From Streptomyces megasporus (GTDB lineage: Bacteria > Actinomycetota > Actinomycetes > Streptomycetales > Streptomycetaceae), in contig NZ_JODL01000011.1 in the NCBI RefSeq assembly GCF_000718985.1, forward strand, positions 62,001 to 126,000: a stretch of 64,000 bases of DNA. Direction: 5' to 3'. The notes beneath the pieces are model-generated. The model was not told the origin of the DNA, did not search any database, and saw only the letters and a program-made list of their open reading frames with translations. Position 1 is the stretch's first letter. The number at the start of each line of letters is the position of its first letter. The translations under genes were made by a program, and so were the position numbers. Below are positions 8,573-16,709 of the stretch, in pieces.

Positions 8573-9163
8573 CTATTTGACCAGGTGAAACTCCGGATGG
8601 CGCAGCCAAGCGGCCAGGAACTCGACGTCACCGACGTGCCGGAACCAACGACTACCGCTGCCGGTGTCGTAGGAGACCTCCGCGACCATCCCGGGCAGGG
8701 AGGCCACCAGCGCTCTCGCCCGGGCCAGGTGCGCGTCGTCCACCGTTTCATCGCGTGGGGTGGGGTAGCCCAGGACGCCGTCGAAGTCGATCAACGCGCC
8801 GAGACGGCGGGCGAGAGCGAGTGCCAAGTGGCCGAGCGGCATGTGGTTGACCGCGCCCGAGCAGCCTGCTGCGAGAACCAGGCCCTGCGCCGGCGGCTGG
8901 GAGAAGGCCGAGTAGTCCTCGTCCTCCGCCGGTATGCACTCGTCCTCGGACAACCAGAACGCGCCGGCGGCCTGGGGAGCAACGCCGCGCAGCCCCAGGG
9001 CCGCGCAGTCGCGCACCCGGAAGGACAGGTCACCACCGGCTTCGACTTTCACCGGCTCGCAGAAGGACCGCAGCCACGGGGCCACATCGGTCAGGACGTC
9101 CTCGACGTCGCATGGCTCCGAGAGCCACAGCCCCACTGCCGGTCCCGACACGATGCCTCCCAA
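8573..9163 (-). CDS. Hypothetical protein, DUF6368-like
   Basis: 196 residues beginning MGGIVSGPAVGLWLSEPCDV. The internal start at MVSGP-like position is not possible because that residue is Val. I recall similar Streptomyces proteins (SGPxxxVWL near the N-terminus, WLRSFCEPVKVEAGGDL, then a C-terminal FLAAWLRHPEFHLVK) under the label DUF6368, whose function is unknown. The assignment is from memory. The protein is soluble, with no signal peptide. It sits between a decayed gene and an integrase relic, which marks it as accessory. Proteins of this kind are often single cargo or immunity-like genes, but nothing in the sequence proves that. Confidence 0.6.
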   Translation of the reverse strand: MGGIVSGPAVGLWLSEPCDVEDVLTDVAPWLRSFCEPVKVEAGGDLSFRVRDCAALGLRGVAPQAAGAFWLSEDECIPAEDEDYSAFSQPPAQGLVLAAGCSGAVNHMPLGHLALALARRLGALIDFDGVLGYPTPRDETVDDAHLARARALVASLPGMVAEVSYDTGSGSRWFRHVGDVEFLAAWLRHPEFHLVK

Positions 9164-9414
9164 GACATGTGGCTCAGCGCCATCTGGGAGCCGGTTCCAC
9201 CAAGCCCCAGCGGCAATCGGCTGGTCAATTTCGAGACCCGACCTCGGCGGGGCCGGCTGCGCCTCGACGCGGAAGGCCTGGTGCGGCCGGCAGGCCGGCG
9301 GCCGTCACATCCGTGCTGCAACTGTCGCCGTTCCGCGGGAAGGTCGGGTTCTCGAAGCGGGAGGCGTTCAGCTCGAAGACCTCAGCCGAAGGGTCGCCCT
9401 GACGCCCGAGCAGG

Positions 9415-9619
9415 TTTCCTCGCCCCTCGCGCGATCCCGTACGACCTGCGACACACGTGCGTATCCTTCTGGCTCAGTTCCGGGGTGAGCCTGGCGGAGA
9501 CCGCCCGCCGGGCCGGCCAGAGCATCGCCGTGCTCCAGCGCTACTACGCGAAGGTGCTCGACGGCCAGGAGGAGCGCATGAACGAGTTGATCGACCGAGG
9601 GTTTGCCGAGCACCGGTAA
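9415..9619 (+). pseudogene. Tyrosine recombinase (integrase) C-terminal relic
   Basis: Only the last ~65 residues of a phage/ICE-type tyrosine integrase remain. They include box II, YDLRHTCVSFWLSSGVSL, with the catalytic Arg and following His, the degenerate GQSIAVLQ stretch where family members have GH, and the nucleophile region RYYAKVLDG. No start codon or N-terminal domain precedes it in frame; the upstream 250 bp does not resemble integrase. It ends 177 bp from the 3' end of tRNA-Ser, the standard position of an integrase in an element integrated at a tRNA gene. Confidence 0.7.
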
Positions 9620-9737
9620 CCAGCACTCTCTTACGGTTACGCACCCGAAATAACGGGCACCCGCGGCACCTGCGCTTGGTCCACGCGCGCTGGTCGACGG
9701 CGGGATACGGGCGGGCTGGTGAGACAGAGCGAACGTC

Positions 9738-9770
9738 GAAGGGGTGCCTCCCGGTGGGAGGCACCCCTTC
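9738..9770. terminator. Perfect 15-bp hairpin downstream of tRNA-Ser
   Basis: Arms 9738-9752 and 9756-9770 are exact inverted repeats around a 3-base loop. It lies 26 bp past the 3' end of the tRNA on the minus strand and would terminate that transcript. It also faces the integrase relic. Confidence 0.8.
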
Positions 9771-9795
9771 TGAGCTGGTGTTTCGTTCACCTCGG

Positions 9796-9882
9796 CGGAG
9801 GCTGTGGGATTTGAACCCACGGTGACGTTGCCGCCACGACGGTTTTCAAGACCGTTCCCTTAGGCCGCTCGGGCAAGCCTCC
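9796..9882 (-). tRNA. tRNA-Ser (anticodon UGA)
   Basis: The 87-nt gene has a perfect 7-bp acceptor stem (GGAGGCU with AGCCUCC), the anticodon loop CUUGAAA with UGA, the long variable arm typical of serine tRNA, and the T-loop GGTTCAAATCC. The discriminator base is G, as expected for tRNA-Ser. CCA is not encoded. The integrase relic on its 3' side suggests it served as an attachment site. Confidence 0.95.
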
Positions 9883-9912
9883 CCACGCCGCGCCGGGTGG
9901 TGCGGCGTGGGG
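9881..9912. terminator. 11-bp hairpin downstream of the HtrA-like gene
   Basis: Arms 9881-9891 and 9902-9912 pair exactly. It lies between the stop of the protease gene (9930) and the 5' end of tRNA-Ser on the same strand, so it separates the two transcripts. Confidence 0.7.
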
Positions 9913-9929
9913 ATAGCGTAGCCGGTTCG

Positions 9930-11588
9930 TCAGTCTCCTCGGCGGGAGCCCAGGGTGAGCTCGACCGTGCTCTCCTTGCCGCCGCGCTCGTAGGTGAGCG
10001 AGACCTTCTCGCCCGGCTCGTGGGCCCAGATCTCGCTGATCAGGGTGGGACCGCTGTCGATCACCACGCCGTCGAACTTGGTGATCACATCGCCCGGCCG
10101 CAGGCCCGCCTTGTCGGCCGGGCCGCCCGGGGTGACCGGTTCGCTGCCGTTGTCGGTGTCCTCGATGACGCGGGCGCCGTCGCCCAGGTCGCGGAGGTCC
10201 ACCTGGACGCCGATGACCGGGTAGACCGGCTCGCCGGTCTCGATCAGCGTCCTGGCGACGCGCTGGGCCTGGTTGATCGGGATGGCGAAGCCGAGGCCGA
10301 TACTGCCGGCCGCGCCCTGGCCGAGGCCGCTGCCCGCCGACTGGATGGCGGAGTTGATGCCGATCACCGCGCCCTCGGCGTTGAGGAGGGGGCCACCGGA
10401 GTTGCCCGGGTTGATGGAGGCGTCCGTCTGGATGGCGCTCATGTAGGAGGCCTGGGAGCCCTGCCCGTCGCTGGAGGCGACCGGACGGTTCTTGGCGCTG
10501 ACGATGCCGGTGGTGACCGTGCCGGACAGGCCGTACGGGGCGCCGATCGCGATCGTCGCGTCGCCGACCTGGACCTTGTCGGAGTCGCCGAGGGGCAGCG
10601 GGGTGAGCTTGGCGTCGGAGGCGTTCTTGAGCTTGATGACGGCGACGTCGTAGCCCTGGGCGAGGCCGACGACCTCGGCCTCGTACTTCCTGCCGTCGGA
10701 GAAGGTGGCGGTCAGCCGGCCGCCGTCGGCGGCACTGGCCACCACGTGGTTGTTGGTCATGATGTGGCCCTGCTTGTCGTAGACGAAGCCGGTGCCGGTG
10801 CCGCTCTCGCCGCTGCCCTCGGCCTCGATCGTCACCACGCTGGGCAGGGCCTTGGCCGCGATCCCGGCGACGGAGTCGGGCGCGCGGTCGATGCGTTCGA
10901 GGCTTCCGTCGGAGGAGATGGTCGTCGAGCCGCCGCTGTTCGCGCGGTCGGCGGCCCAGAAGCCGACGCCGGTGCCGACGCCGCCCGCCAGCAGGGCCAC
11001 CACGGCGACGGCGGCGATGAGGGCGCCGAACCGCCGCTTCTTCTCCGGGATCGGGGCCACGGGCGGGACGTTCCACGGGGAGGCGGGGCTCGCGGGCGCG
11101 CCGGGGGCGGGGGGCGTGGTGCCGTAGCCGTCGTAGCCGCCCGGCGCGCCCCACGGCCCCGGGTACTGCTGGGCGGGCGGAGCGGTGGGGGGCGTGGTGA
11201 CGGAGGGCCGGGTCGCCTGCTCGTGCGTCGCCGGCTCCTGGGGCGACGGGGACTGCTGCGTCTGCTGCGTCGGTTCCGCCGCGGGAGACGGGGACTGCGG
11301 AGCCTGGGGCGCCTGCGAGGACTGCGGGGTCTGGGGTGGCTGTCGGGCGGGCGGTTCCGCGGCCTCGGGGTCGATCTTCCGCAGGTGGGTCGTCACCTCG
11401 CCCCCGGACGCCGGCGCCGGGGCGGACGCCGGCGCCGGGGCGGGTGCCGGGAGGTCGTAGTCCTCCGACGAGTCGTCGGTCGGTGTCCTGGGCGCGGCGG
11501 CGCTCGCGCCGGACCGCTCGGCCGGCGGGGGCGGCACGGGGGCGCCGGCCGCGGGCTTGTCGGCGGCGCCCTCGTTCTCGGTGCTCAC
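9930..11588 (-). CDS. HtrA/DegP-like membrane-anchored serine protease with PDZ domain
   Basis: Envelope quality-control protease of 552 residues. The first ~180 residues are a Pro/Ala/Gln-rich cytoplasmic region, followed by one membrane helix (AAVAVVALLAGGVGTGVGFW, about 190-210), so the protease domain is extracellular. The trypsin-like triad is complete: His in TNNHVVAS (about 278), Asp in YDVAVIKL (about 311) and Ser in PGNSGGPL (about 395). A C-terminal PDZ domain spans about 430-545 (GGPADKAGLRPGDVITKFDG). The GTG start follows GAGGAGATAGCT. It diverges from the glycerophosphodiesterase gene across 179 bp. Streptomyces carries several such proteases under envelope-stress control; no operator for that is recognised here. 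Confidence 0.93.
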   Translation of the reverse strand: MSTENEGAADKPAAGAPVPPPPAERSGASAAAPRTPTDDSSEDYDLPAPAPAPASAPAPASGGEVTTHLRKIDPEAAEPPARQPPQTPQSSQAPQAPQSPSPAAEPTQQTQQSPSPQEPATHEQATRPSVTTPPTAPPAQQYPGPWGAPGGYDGYGTTPPAPGAPASPASPWNVPPVAPIPEKKRRFGALIAAVAVVALLAGGVGTGVGFWAADRANSGGSTTISSDGSLERIDRAPDSVAGIAAKALPSVVTIEAEGSGESGTGTGFVYDKQGHIMTNNHVVASAADGGRLTATFSDGRKYEAEVVGLAQGYDVAVIKLKNASDAKLTPLPLGDSDKVQVGDATIAIGAPYGLSGTVTTGIVSAKNRPVASSDGQGSQASYMSAIQTDASINPGNSGGPLLNAEGAVIGINSAIQSAGSGLGQGAAGSIGLGFAIPINQAQRVARTLIETGEPVYPVIGVQVDLRDLGDGARVIEDTDNGSEPVTPGGPADKAGLRPGDVITKFDGVVIDSGPTLISEIWAHEPGEKVSLTYERGGKESTVELTLGSRRGD

Positions 11589-11767
11589 AGCTATCTCCTC
11601 AGGTACACGACAGTCGCGCGCCGTCGGGGACCGGCGCGTATTCAGGTGTATGACGTCAGCTTCGCCCGCCGCACGTCAGGGTGGCGTAAGCACCTCCGTC
11701 CGGACGACGTGGCGGCCCGGTCGGCACGGCGGTCCACGGCGTGGCGGCGGGGTGGCACCATAACGCG

Positions 11768-12604
11768 GTGAGCTATGAGATCCGCCAGGGGTCGCCCGGG
11801 TCACGACGCCCCATCTCCGTCATCGCCCACCGCGGGGCCTCCGAGGACGCCCCGGAGCACACCCTGGCCGCGTACCGCAGAGCAATCGAGGACGGCGCCG
11901 ACGGGTTGGAGTGCGATGTGCGGCTCACCGCCGACGGCCATCTCGTCTGTGTGCACGATCGCCGGGTCAACCGTACATCCAACGGCCGCGGCGCCGTCTC
12001 CGCACTGGAGTTGGCCGATCTCGCCGCCCTGGACTTCGGCTCCTGGAAGGGCTGGGGCGACACACACGAGTCGCCGGAGACCGAGAGCCGTGAGCACACC
12101 TCCGTCCTCACCCTGGAACGGCTGCTGCGGCTGGTGGAGGAGCAGGCCGCCGCGGGTCGCCGGGTGGACCTGGCCATCGAGACCAAGCACCCCACCCGCT
12201 GGGCGGGGCAGGTCGAGGAGGAGCTGCTGCGGGTGCTGGCCCGTCACGATCCGGCCATCCCCGTGCGGGTGATGAGTTTCTCGGCCCGTTCGCTGCACCG
12301 GGTGCGGGCCGCGGCGCCGTGGATCCCCACCGTCTACCTGATGCAGTTCCTGCTGCCGCGCCACCGGGACGGGCGGCTGCCGCCGGGGGTGGGCATCGCC
12401 GGACCGAGCATCCGCATCCTGCGCAACCACCCCGAGTACGTGGCACGTGCGCACAGCATGGGCCACCAGGTGCACGTGTGGACGGTGGACGATCCGGTCG
12501 ACGTCGAACTGTGCGCGCTGCTGGGGGTGGACGCCATCATCACCAATCGCCCCAAACACGTTCTGTCCCAACTGGCCCGGCTGGAACGGGAACAAGGGGG
12601 CTGA
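11768..12604 (+). CDS. Glycerophosphodiester phosphodiesterase
   Basis: Hydrolyses glycerophosphodiesters to sn-glycerol 3-phosphate and an alcohol. The GDPD fold is complete in 278 residues: AHRGASEDAPEHT with the catalytic His near residue 20, GADGLECDVRLTADGHLVCVHD with the metal-binding Glu and Asp and the second His, and the C-terminal VHVWTVDDP and DAIITNRP. There is no signal peptide, so it is probably cytoplasmic. GTG at 11768 was chosen because the family-like sequence starts close behind it. Only weak purine-rich sequence precedes it, so translation may be leaderless. Confidence 0.92.
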   Translation: MSYEIRQGSPGSRRPISVIAHRGASEDAPEHTLAAYRRAIEDGADGLECDVRLTADGHLVCVHDRRVNRTSNGRGAVSALELADLAALDFGSWKGWGDTHESPETESREHTSVLTLERLLRLVEEQAAAGRRVDLAIETKHPTRWAGQVEEELLRVLARHDPAIPVRVMSFSARSLHRVRAAAPWIPTVYLMQFLLPRHRDGRLPPGVGIAGPSIRILRNHPEYVARAHSMGHQVHVWTVDDPVDVELCALLGVDAIITNRPKHVLSQLARLEREQGG

Positions 12605-12769
12605 CGGCGTTTTCCGAGGTACCGAGGGGGAGTGCGCGGGCGCGTTCCGCGCCCCGGGGGTCGTGAATCATTCGTGAGTGGTGCGTCACGGGAATGTTCC
12701 GGCCGGTTTCCGGTCTCGGACAAAGGGGCATCCATCACGTGGCGTGGGGCGAAGAAGGAGGTCTCGGGG

Positions 12770-13255
12770 GTGGCGTTGGTGGTTGCACAAGAAGCGCCGA
12801 CGTCGTCGACGATGGCCGTACCCCACGGTCCGGCGGGCGTGGGTGCGGCACGGCGGCGGATGCGCGAGGAGCTTCTCGGTCTCGGTGCGCCGGAAGCGGT
12901 CGTCGAGGACGCGGTTCTGGTCTTCTCCGAACTCCTCAGCAACGCGTACCGGCACGCCAGACCGCTCGGCGCGGGGAACTTCGTCCACGCCGCGTGGGGC
13001 CTCACCCGGGACGGCGGGGTGTCCGTCTCCGTCACGGACGGCGGGGGGCCGACCCGTCCACGCCTGTCCAACCCGTCGGTGACCGCGCGGGGCGGCCGGG
13101 GGCTGTCGATCATCACCTCCCTCGCCCGCGACTGGGGGGTGCGGGACGGCGACGAGCCCGGCGAGGTGACGGTCTGGGCGGTGGTGCCTCCCGGCGACGG
13201 CGGGTTCTCCGCCTCGATGGACTTCGATCTGGTGGACCTGGACGACTTCGCGTAG
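12770..13255 (+). CDS. RsbW-like ATP-binding regulatory protein
   Basis: A 161-residue single-domain HATPase of the anti-sigma/serine-kinase type that is abundant in Streptomyces. The N-box is in [15 protein letters not shown], the G1 box is [10 protein letters not shown] and the G2 region is [19 protein letters not shown]. There are no sensor or transmembrane domains. Partners would normally be STAS anti-sigma-antagonists and a sigma-B-like factor, none of which is adjacent. GTG at 12770 was preferred because AGGAGG lies 8 bp upstream; earlier starts only add unrelated residues. A true anti-sigma role is an inference from the family. Confidence 0.85.
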   Translation: MALVVAQEAPTSSTMAVPHGPAGVGAARRRMREELLGLGAPEAVVEDAVLVFSELLSNAYRHARPLGAGNFVHAAWGLTRDGGVSVSVTDGGGPTRPRLSNPSVTARGGRGLSIITSLARDWGVRDGDEPGEVTVWAVVPPGDGGFSASMDFDLVDLDDFA

Positions 13256-13352
13256 GCGTTTCGGGTGGCGTCTCCCGCGTACGCGTGCGGGCCCGGCCCC
13301 ACGGACTAGGCTCGCGCCGACAGCGTCCGTACGACCGGGAGATCCGCACGCC

Positions 13353-14321
13353 ATGGCCAAGAAGCGCCGCCCCCAGACAAAGGCCGCCAAGCCGCAGCTC
13401 GTCGACGGGGAGATCCCCGTCGTCGGTGCCCGCGAGCCCTGCCCCTGTGGATCGGGCCGCCGCTACAAGGCCTGCCACGGCCGGGCCGCCGCCCAGGCGG
13501 TGACCGAGCTGGTCCGCCGGCCGTTCGAGGGGCTGCCCGGGGAGTGCGACTGGGTCGCGCTGCGCGAGCTGGTGCCCGCCGCGACCGTGCCGTTGAAGCT
13601 GAAGGACGGTCTGCCCGAGGACGTCCCCTCCCTGACCCTCGCCACCGTTCTGCCCATGGCCTGGCCCGCGCTGCGCCGCGACAACGGGGCCGTGCTGGTC
13701 GGGCTGCAGAACGACACGCCCTCCGGCGACCTCAGCCGGGACCTCGCCGACGTGCTGCGGCGGGCCCTGACGGTACGGCCGGGCACCCCGGTGGCCGCCG
13801 AGCGCACCGCAGCCGACGCCCCGCGTCTGCAGGACCTGCTGGACCTCGACGCCCCGTTCGTGCCCGAGGTGCACGACGGTTTCGAGTTCTGGGTGGAGGA
13901 CGCCGAGAACCAGAGCCCCGAGGTGGCTGCCTCGTTGGAACGAGCCAACTCCGCCGCCCTGCCGACCGCCCGTCTGGAGGGGGTGGAGGCCGCGTACTGG
14001 TGCGAGACCCCGGAGAAGAACCACCTGCGCTGGGTCATGCCGCACCCCGAGGAGCGGATGCTCGACGCGCTCGCCCGGCTGCACGCCGCCGGCGCCTCGT
14101 CGCTCGGCGAGGGCACGCGACTGGTCGGTTCGTTCCGCGCGCACGGCCTGGTGGTGCCGGTGTGGGACCTGCCGAGCGCGATGGGCGCGGAGGAGTGCGA
14201 GAAGCCCGCGGCGGCCTTCGCGGAGCGGCTCGCGGACGCTCTGGAGGCCACCGCTCCGCTGACGGCGGACGAGCGTCGGGCCCGCAACGGATTCACCAAT
14301 CGACAGGTGACTCTCAACTGA
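13353..14321 (+). CDS. DUF5926 protein with SEC-C metal-binding motif
   Basis: 322 residues. The N-terminus is basic ([15 protein letters not shown]) and is followed by a SEC-C zinc-binding motif, [15 protein letters not shown], at about residues 29-43. The remainder is the conserved actinobacterial domain DUF5926 of unknown function, with no membrane segment. SEC-C motifs elsewhere bind zinc and contact the ribosome or SecB, so a role near nascent proteins is possible but unproven. It is transcribed alone. A 12-bp hairpin about 140 bp downstream probably ends the message. Confidence 0.85.
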   Translation: MAKKRRPQTKAAKPQLVDGEIPVVGAREPCPCGSGRRYKACHGRAAAQAVTELVRRPFEGLPGECDWVALRELVPAATVPLKLKDGLPEDVPSLTLATVLPMAWPALRRDNGAVLVGLQNDTPSGDLSRDLADVLRRALTVRPGTPVAAERTAADAPRLQDLLDLDAPFVPEVHDGFEFWVEDAENQSPEVAASLERANSAALPTARLEGVEAAYWCETPEKNHLRWVMPHPEERMLDALARLHAAGASSLGEGTRLVGSFRAHGLVVPVWDLPSAMGAEECEKPAAAFAERLADALEATAPLTADERRARNGFTNRQVTLN

Positions 14322-14457
14322 CAGACGAATTTCGGTGAGGCATGCGGACTTTCGCACCGTGATTCGCGTCACAACAGGCCGTACCAGCAGGTAAATAGTC
14401 GGCTTGAAGAGATCGGTGGAATTTGCGAACGGCCAATTGCTTGTTACCGTTTAAGGG

Positions 14458-14495
14458 CCCGGTCGCTGGTGCATCCCCCGTCGCCAGCGATCGGG
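14458..14495 (+). terminator. 12-bp hairpin with one G-T mismatch, followed by TCTTT
   Basis: Arms 14458-14469 and 14484-14495 pair with one wobble. TCTTT follows on the plus strand, so it most likely ends the DUF5926 transcript. The 240-bp gap it sits in is relatively A+T-rich (14322-14450) and contains no gene I can support. Confidence 0.55.
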
Positions 14496-14560
14496 TCTTT
14501 CCATGTCCGGACGTTTCCGCACGAGCCCCCGGACGCCCCTCCGGACGGTGGCCCCGCAGC

Positions 14561-15145
14561 TCAACTCCCCGACAGGCCAGTGGAGTTGCTGCCGGAGCGC
14601 AGCAGCAGGCCGTCCCCGTCCGGCGCCCCGATCTCCGCCACCGCCACATACGGCTCCCCACCCGGACGGATTTCCTCCGTCTTCCCGCGCGGGGTGTCGC
14701 ACGTACCCGGACGGTCCGTCGCGGGAAGGGAGCAGGGCATGTGCACACTCCGCCCGCCGGGCCCCATCAGACTCAGGGCTCCGTGCAGTGATTCGCCGGT
14801 GTTATTCCGGTAGTACATCCGCCCCCATGTCGTTCTGTTCCGAGTCAGAACGCAGGTCTGCGCCCGCACTCCTTCCGGTGACGTGGCCTGGGGGCCGCAG
14901 ACGGCGGTGACGTCCGACGGCCCGTCGCCCTCCGGCGACTCCGGTCGCTCCGCCGGCTCCGGCGCGAGCGGCACGGAGGGAGCCGGGGAAGGGGCCGGGG
15001 AGGGCGGGGCACCGGCGACGGGGCGTCCGTCGGACACGTCCGGCCCGGCGGTCGCGGCGGCGAGCGGCAGGGCCACCGCGAGCACCACCGCGCCGGCGAG
15101 CGCGATCACGCGGAGGTTCGGGGCACGCTGCTGCGGGTCATGCAT
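14561..15145 (-). CDS. Secreted or membrane-anchored hypothetical protein
   Basis: 194 residues from the ATG at 15145, which is preceded by AGGTGGACTTC. A hydrophobic segment, VIALAGAVVLAVALPLAAAT, at about residues 11-31 acts as a signal peptide or anchor. It is followed by a Pro/Ser/Glu-rich linker and then a small extracytoplasmic domain with four Cys (AVCGPQ, AQTCVLTR, HMPCSLP, GTCDTP), which suggests two disulfides. I do not recognise the family. A GTG/ATG 66 bp further upstream would only add a poor N-terminus. It is convergent with the DUF5926 gene and lies 199 bp from the primase-like gene on the same strand. Confidence 0.7.
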   Translation of the reverse strand: MHDPQQRAPNLRVIALAGAVVLAVALPLAAATAGPDVSDGRPVAGAPPSPAPSPAPSVPLAPEPAERPESPEGDGPSDVTAVCGPQATSPEGVRAQTCVLTRNRTTWGRMYYRNNTGESLHGALSLMGPGGRSVHMPCSLPATDRPGTCDTPRGKTEEIRPGGEPYVAVAEIGAPDGDGLLLRSGSNSTGLSGS

Positions 15146-15344
15146 GAAGTCCACCTGCGACTCGCTGGAGAGGGGCCGGAAACGGAAGAGGCCCCGGGGC
15201 GCCCCGAACATATCGGGAGGAAGAAGGCGCCCAAGGGGACAGAGTGGCCCTTTCCCGCCATCTCCGGCGCCCTGCTACCCGTACGAGTGAACCCCGCGCG
15301 AGTGAGCAGGGCGCGGACTCCCCGGCCGCGTGCCGCGCGGCGGC

Positions 15345-16028
15345 TCAGTACGCCAACCGGCTGCCGGTGTCCGGCGCCTCCGTGCCGGCCCGCACCAGTA
15401 CGTCCACCAGGGGCTCCATCCGGGGCAGCCACGGAGCTCCGCCGTCCCCCGCGGACGGCGGCCTCTCCCAGCGCACCTGCCCGGTGCCGATGCGCGACGG
15501 CGGCAGCGGGACGTAACCGCCCTCGCCGTGGAAGCGCAGCGAACTGGGCACCCAGTCCTGGGCGTAGAGCAACTCGCCCAACTCCTCGAGGTCGTACGGC
15601 GCGACCAGCAGCACGAAACGGGTCGGGGTCGCGACCACCGGTCCGGTGCGCAGACCCAGCCGGTCGAACTCCGCCAACGCCCCCGCCCCCACGGACGCCG
15701 GAAGGCTCAGCGCGCACGGCGCGCGGCCTCCGGTGGCCAACAGGATCGGCGCGTCGGGGCGGTTGGTCCACCACCAGCGCACCATGCGGGCGTCGGTGGT
15801 GGCGGCGAGCAGTTCGGGATCGAAGGGGTGCGCGCCGGGCACGACGCAGTCGGGCCGTGGACAGGAACAGCGCCCCTGTGACCGCCCGGACTGGCGTGCG
15901 GCCGGGCGTCCGGACCCCCGCGGCGCCACCCCGGGCAGCACCGGCCACCTCCACCGTGTGGCGCAGACGAGCGCCGCGTTCCGCAGCGCCCAGCGGGTCA
16001 TGCGTCGCCTTCCGAGGATCTCGCGCAT
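15345..16028 (-). CDS. Bifunctional DNA primase/polymerase-like protein
   Basis: 227 residues resembling the single-domain prim-pol proteins that recur in Streptomyces chromosomes. The N-terminus carries ALRNAALVCATRWRWPVLPG, then a Cys cluster (CSCPRPDCVVPGAHPFDP), WWWTNRPDAPILLATG and the later LLVAPYDLEELGELLY. In replicative plasmid prim-pols the catalytic Asp-x-Asp or Asp-x-Glu would be expected. I cannot place a clear DxD here (the corresponding stretch is GGRAPCALSLP), so activity is doubtful. The product may be a regulatory or degenerate chromosomal paralogue. The next 680 bp upstream holds no gene. Confidence 0.75.
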   Translation of the reverse strand: MREILGRRRMTRWALRNAALVCATRWRWPVLPGVAPRGSGRPAARQSGRSQGRCSCPRPDCVVPGAHPFDPELLAATTDARMVRWWWTNRPDAPILLATGGRAPCALSLPASVGAGALAEFDRLGLRTGPVVATPTRFVLLVAPYDLEELGELLYAQDWVPSSLRFHGEGGYVPLPPSRIGTGQVRWERPPSAGDGGAPWLPRMEPLVDVLVRAGTEAPDTGSRLAY

Positions 16029-16709
16029 CAGCGCTCGTTCCTTTCCGTACCGCCAAGGATCGACAAGGACCTATCGGGACCGGCGGCCGACGACGGCCGG
16101 CCGGTCCTTCACACCTCTACACCTGTGGATCTCGTGTGACCGCGCGTACGCGATCACGGCAGCGCCACCGCGTTCCGTCTCTCGACGCCTGCCGTTCGGG
16201 CAACTCGTGGGGCGGGGAAGCGCGGCGGGGCGATGTGCCCGGTGACCGCTCTCGTGCTCGTGCCGGCCGTGCCGTCGGTGATCGCCCGGCGACCGTGCCC
16301 TGATCTTTCGCCCCGTACGAGGACGCGCTCCGGTTTCCACTCCGTGAGACGCGCGGACTCGTCATCGGGTTCCGGCGGGACCCGACCGCCCGTTCTCCTC
16401 TTGCCGTACGTACCCACGTACCCACAACGACCGTGTTGACGCGCTGTCGCAATGGACGTCAGTCGACCGCGAGCCACCCATCCCAAGGTAGGTTTTCGGC
16501 CAAGCTTACGGTCACTTCCACGCCCCTCGCATCCACCCTCGCGCCCCCGCGACAAAAGCCTCCGGAAGGTACACCCGCGGCCCGCTGGGACAATGCTGGA
16601 CATCTCGTTATCAGGGCGTGTACATCTGGAGACACTGATAGCGGAGCAGCACGACATGGGGGTTTGCGATGCTATTGAGGTTGCCGATCCACGGTGAGGG
16701 GCGCCGGCC
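16029..16709. other. 681-bp intergenic region
   Basis: Between the divergent prim-pol-like and GAF/PP2C genes. I see no coding frame with a ribosome site. Two direct copies of ACGTACCCAC lie near 16407-16426. A TTGACG hexamer is at 16436-16441 but has no good -10 at the right distance. The ribosome site for the phosphatase (GGTGAGGGGCGCC) is at about 16692-16704. A 5' leader or small RNA is possible but not shown. Confidence 0.4.

Noticed and set aside
14450..14500. Possible riboswitch (c-di-AMP/ydaO type) in the gap after the DUF5926 gene
   Set aside because: Only one simple hairpin with TCTTT after it. The conserved riboswitch core is absent and the position fits a terminator.
16380..16470. 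Sigma-70-type promoter from TTGACG at 16436
   Set aside because: No acceptable -10 hexamer 16-19 bp downstream.
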